Position numbers and translations under genes: made by a program. A stretch of DNA of 6,256 nt from an uncultured Erysipelotrichaceae bacterium (GTDB lineage Bacteria > Bacillota_I > Bacilli_A > RFN20 > CAG-826), in assembly GCA_902774655.1 (NCBI GenBank), contig CACYJD010000036.1, positions 1 to 6,256 of the forward strand, read 5' to 3'. This document shows, piece after piece, positions 4,316 through 6,256 of this stretch. The notes under the pieces are model-generated. The model searched no databases. It saw only the letters and a list, made by a program, of their open reading frames with translations, and was not told where the DNA came from. Positions within the stretch are counted from its first letter, which is position 1. Every line of letters starts with the position of its first letter.

Positions 4316-5599
4316 TTAATAACCTTTTTTACCAAGAAGGTGGAACATGTTTTTCTTATAAACTTCAACACCTGGTTGGTTGAATGGGTTTAATTCGAGT
4401 AAATATGCACTCATAGCGCATGTCTTCATAAAGAAATAGAAGAGATAACCAAGTTGGTATTCTTTTAATTGTTCGACATGAAGAACGATATTGTTAACTT
4501 TACCAGTGTTAACGTGAGCGTCTAGAGTACCTTCAAAAGCTTTTTCGTTAACGAATCCTAATTCTTTACCCGCTAAATAGTTAAGACCATCAAGATCGGC
4601 TTCATCAAATGGAATCTCGACTTTATGGTTTGGTCTATCAATGAATAAGATGGTTTCAAACATAATTGGAGATCCATCTTGAATATATTGACCTAAACTA
4701 TGTAAGTCAGTTGAGAATGTGCATGAGTCTGGTAATAAACCTTTGTGTTCTTTACCTTCTGATTCACCAAATAATTGTTTGAACCATTCGCCTAATTGAA
4801 CAAGTCTTGGTTCATAGGTAACGAACATTTCAACAGGTTTATTATGTCTAAAGAAATAGTCTCTTGTTACAGCGTACTTGTACGCTAAGTTTTCTTCGAT
4901 ATTTGTTTCTTTGAGTTTAAGATATGCATCTTGAGCACCTTTCATCATAGAAACAATATCTAAACCTGCAGCCGCAAATGGAAGCATACCGACAGCGGTA
5001 AGAACACTATATCTACCACCGATATCCCCTCTAAGAACAAAGGTTTCATATCCTTCTTTAGTTGAAAGCTCTCTAAGAGCACCTTTTTCTTTGTCTGTAG
5101 TAGCGAAGATTGCTTTTCTAGCTTCTTCTTTACCAACTTTAGCTTCAAGCATTTCTTTAAGTAATCTAAAGGAAATAGCTGTTTCAGTAGTGGTGCCACT
5201 CTTAGAAATAACGTTAATAGCGAATTTCTTATTCTTTAAATATTCAAGAGTTTCATAAATGTAATCACTTGAGAATGTTTGACCCATGAAGATAATTTCA
5301 AGTTTATCGTTTGGTCTAAGACCCTTAAGAGCTTCTAAACCTGCTCTTGCGCCTAGATATGATCCACCGATACCGCATACAACGAGAACTTCAAAGTTAT
5401 CTCTGATGTATTGACCAGCTTTTTGAATTCTAGCAAATTCTTCTTGATCATAACTAACTGGGTAATCTAACCATCCAAGATAATCATTACCTGCACCAGA
5501 TTTAGATTCGATAATTGCGCTGACTTTATTAACAGCTTCTTGATAAGAAGCATAGTCAATCTTGTCAACTAAGTGATTTGTTTCAAGTTTAACTGACAT
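4316..5599 (-). CDS. pgi: Glucose-6-phosphate isomerase
   Basis: This enzyme interconverts glucose 6-phosphate and fructose 6-phosphate in cytoplasmic glycolysis. With the ATG at 5597-5599 it has 427 residues, close to the short Bacillus-type enzyme. Seen in order: CGIGGSYLGAR (75-85); the SIS phosphosugar motif SKSGTTTET (132-140); the PGI signature DIGGRYSVLTAVG (192-204), with R196; GESEGK (278-283), whose E279 aligns with the catalytic Glu; DLHSLGQ with H300; and the C-terminal signature FNQPGVEVYKKN with K415. I chose the ATG at 5599 because AAGAAGGA (5611-5618) lies upstream at 11 nt. An in-frame ATG at 5611 overlaps that ribosome site, and a TTG at 5638 lacks one and runs into the upstream gene. 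The start is 1 nt after the stop of the S1-domain gene, so translation is probably coupled. No convincing terminator follows. Confidence 0.97.
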   Translation of the reverse strand: MSVKLETNHLVDKIDYASYQEAVNKVSAIIESKSGAGNDYLGWLDYPVSYDQEEFARIQKAGQYIRDNFEVLVVCGIGGSYLGARAGLEALKGLRPNDKLEIIFMGQTFSSDYIYETLEYLKNKKFAINVISKSGTTTETAISFRLLKEMLEAKVGKEEARKAIFATTDKEKGALRELSTKEGYETFVLRGDIGGRYSVLTAVGMLPFAAAGLDIVSMMKGAQDAYLKLKETNIEENLAYKYAVTRDYFFRHNKPVEMFVTYEPRLVQLGEWFKQLFGESEGKEHKGLLPDSCTFSTDLHSLGQYIQDGSPIMFETILFIDRPNHKVEIPFDEADLDGLNYLAGKELGFVNEKAFEGTLDAHVNTGKVNNIVLHVEQLKEYQLGYLFYFFMKTCAMSAYLLELNPFNQPGVEVYKKNMFHLLGKKGY

Positions 5600-5600
5600 A

Positions 5601-5963
5601 TTAGTTTTCATCCTTCTTTCCACTTGTGTAACTCTCAATTAATTCATTGAGTTTAGTAAAATCAATGTATTGAGGGTCAATTGGTGTTCTTTTAATAGCA
5701 CTATTTCTGAATTCTGATCTCTCTTCAGGGGTGATTCTAGACATAGATACTTTTAGGAAGTTATCTTCCATAATTTCAATTACTTTAACTTGGTAAGTCT
5801 TTCCTATAGTTAGATAACGTTTAATGTTTCTAATAAACGAGTTAGCGATTTCAGAGATATGAAGTAATCCTTTTTGACCATCAATAAAAAGCATAATCGC
5901 CCCATAAGGTTTAATTTGGATTATTGTTCCCTCGATTATATCGCCAACCTTAATATCTAGCAT
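5601..5963 (-). CDS. S1-domain RNA-binding protein, GSP13/YugI/CvfD type
   Basis: Residues 3-75 of this 120-residue protein form one S1 RNA-binding fold: VGDIIEGTIIQIKPYGAIMLFIDGQKGLLHISEI is the classic strand 1-3 pattern, and VKVIEIMEDNFLKVSMS is its end. A charged tail of about 45 residues (TPEERSEF...SGKKDEN) follows. The size and layout match general stress protein 13 (YugI) of Bacillus and CvfD of streptococci, cytoplasmic ribosome- or RNA-associated regulators of stress and virulence genes. From memory, a homologue adjoins pgi in other Bacillota such as Listeria, in keeping with the order here. The ATG (5961-5963) comes 2 nt after the preceding stop and has GGTGA 6 nt upstream, inside that gene. 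Its own 3' end carries the pgi ribosome site. Confidence 0.9.
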   Translation of the reverse strand: MLDIKVGDIIEGTIIQIKPYGAIMLFIDGQKGLLHISEIANSFIRNIKRYLTIGKTYQVKVIEIMEDNFLKVSMSRITPEERSEFRNSAIKRTPIDPQYIDFTKLNELIESYTSGKKDEN

Positions 5964-5965
5964 TT

Positions 5966-6256
5966 TTATTCACCAAGAAATAATTCTAATAGTTTTAAGT
6001 CATCCTTCGTAGTAATTTTGAAAGATTTTTTATCTCCAAGTACGATTTTGACAGGTGTCACCCCAAGTAACATCTGAGAATCATCGGTTAAATTTTTACC
6101 TTTGTAATATTCATGCGCACTTAGGATTGTCCCATAAATGAATGCTTGAGGAGTCTGAATTTGATAAATCTCATCTCTATTTAGAGTTCCTACAATTTCT
6201 AATGAAGATTTATCAACCATTGTGATTGTATTTTCACTAGGCAAAGCAGTAGTGGC
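5966..6256 (-). CDS. ispD: IspD-family cytidylyltransferase, C-terminal part (window cuts the 5' end)
   Basis: The frame is open to the window edge, showing the last 96 residues; the N-terminal CTP-binding part (about 130-140 residues in relatives) lies beyond base 6256. Apparent internal starts are not real ones. Diagnostic blocks are the ENTI segment (8-11), TLNRDEIYQIQTPQAF (24-39, R27 aligning with the conserved Arg), LTDDSQMLLG (56-65), and FKITTKDDLKLLE, with the conserved Lys K80. IspD makes CDP-methylerythritol from methylerythritol phosphate and CTP in the MEP isoprenoid pathway. The related TarI makes CDP-ribitol for teichoic acids and shares these motifs ('QTPQAF...AH' also fits TarI), so the family is certain but the substrate is not. 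No IspF domain is fused, since a TAA ends the protein. It is the first visible gene of the operon with the S1 protein and pgi. Confidence 0.85.
   Translation of the reverse strand, partial: ATTALPSENTITMVDKSSLEIVGTLNRDEIYQIQTPQAFIYGTILSAHEYYKGKNLTDDSQMLLGVTPVKIVLGDKKSFKITTKDDLKLLELFLGE

Noticed and set aside
4960..5199. Minus-strand open frame inside pgi in another reading frame
   Set aside because: It overlaps the SIS and PGI signature regions entirely and has low-complexity Lys/Leu composition; it is a shadow frame.
5600..5638. Longer pgi start at TTG 5638 (440 residues) or ATG at 5611
   Set aside because: The TTG has no ribosome site and would overlap the S1 gene by 38 nt. The 5611 ATG overlaps the AAGAAGGA sequence itself. 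The 5599 ATG has proper spacing and begins at the usual family N-terminus.
1..6256. CRISPR array, insertion sequence, toxin-antitoxin or defence cassette
   Set aside because: No regularly spaced repeats, transposase, or recognisable defence or toxin genes were found on reading both strands.

Overview
The window is AT-rich DNA from a Gram-positive-type bacterium. It most resembles the low-GC Bacillota/Mollicutes-related Bacilli, judging from the gene content, the purine-rich ribosome binding sites, TAA-biased stops (seven TAA, one TAG, no TGA) and tRNA genes that encode their own CCA ends. Trp is encoded by TGG in the long frames, so nothing suggests a Mycoplasma-type code. The genus cannot be named from this stretch.

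Layout. (1) 1-1400, plus strand: the 3' two-thirds or more of a 5'-nucleotidase/UshA-type metallophosphoesterase, ending in a strong hairpin that also closes the convergent next gene. (2) 1443-2154: a small NifU-like Fe-S scaffold gene (minus) and an unassigned winged-helix-like gene (plus). They diverge from a 58-bp gap whose two promoters lie so close to the start codons that both mRNAs should be leaderless or nearly so. (3) 2197-2991, minus strand: tRNA-Lys(TTT), tRNA-Leu(TAA), tRNA-Gln(CTG) and then, only 25 nt on and with no terminator, a four-helix membrane protein; the operon ends in a hairpin terminator shared with the winged-helix gene. (4) 2992-3123: AT-rich intergenic DNA with a weak tRNA promoter and a small leader hairpin. 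(5) 3124-3885, minus: a classical short-chain dehydrogenase. (6) 3923-4299, minus: tRNA-Val(TAC), tRNA-Tyr(GTA), tRNA-Gln(TTG) and a terminator, preceded by a promoter inside a perfect 15-bp inverted repeat. (7) 4316-6256, minus: a tight operon of an IspD-family cytidylyltransferase (cut by the window edge), an S1-domain RNA-binding protein of the GSP13/CvfD type, and glucose-6-phosphate isomerase, with gaps of 2 and 1 nt.

The content is mostly housekeeping: glycolysis, isoprenoid or wall-polymer precursor synthesis, Fe-S assembly, nucleotide salvage and tRNA supply. I found no mobile element, CRISPR array, defence island or obviously new multi-gene system. The points most worth a second look are small: the paired leaderless promoters, the inverted repeat around the tRNA-Val promoter, the shared U55C change in both tRNA-Gln genes, and the tRNA-to-membrane-protein co-transcription unit.
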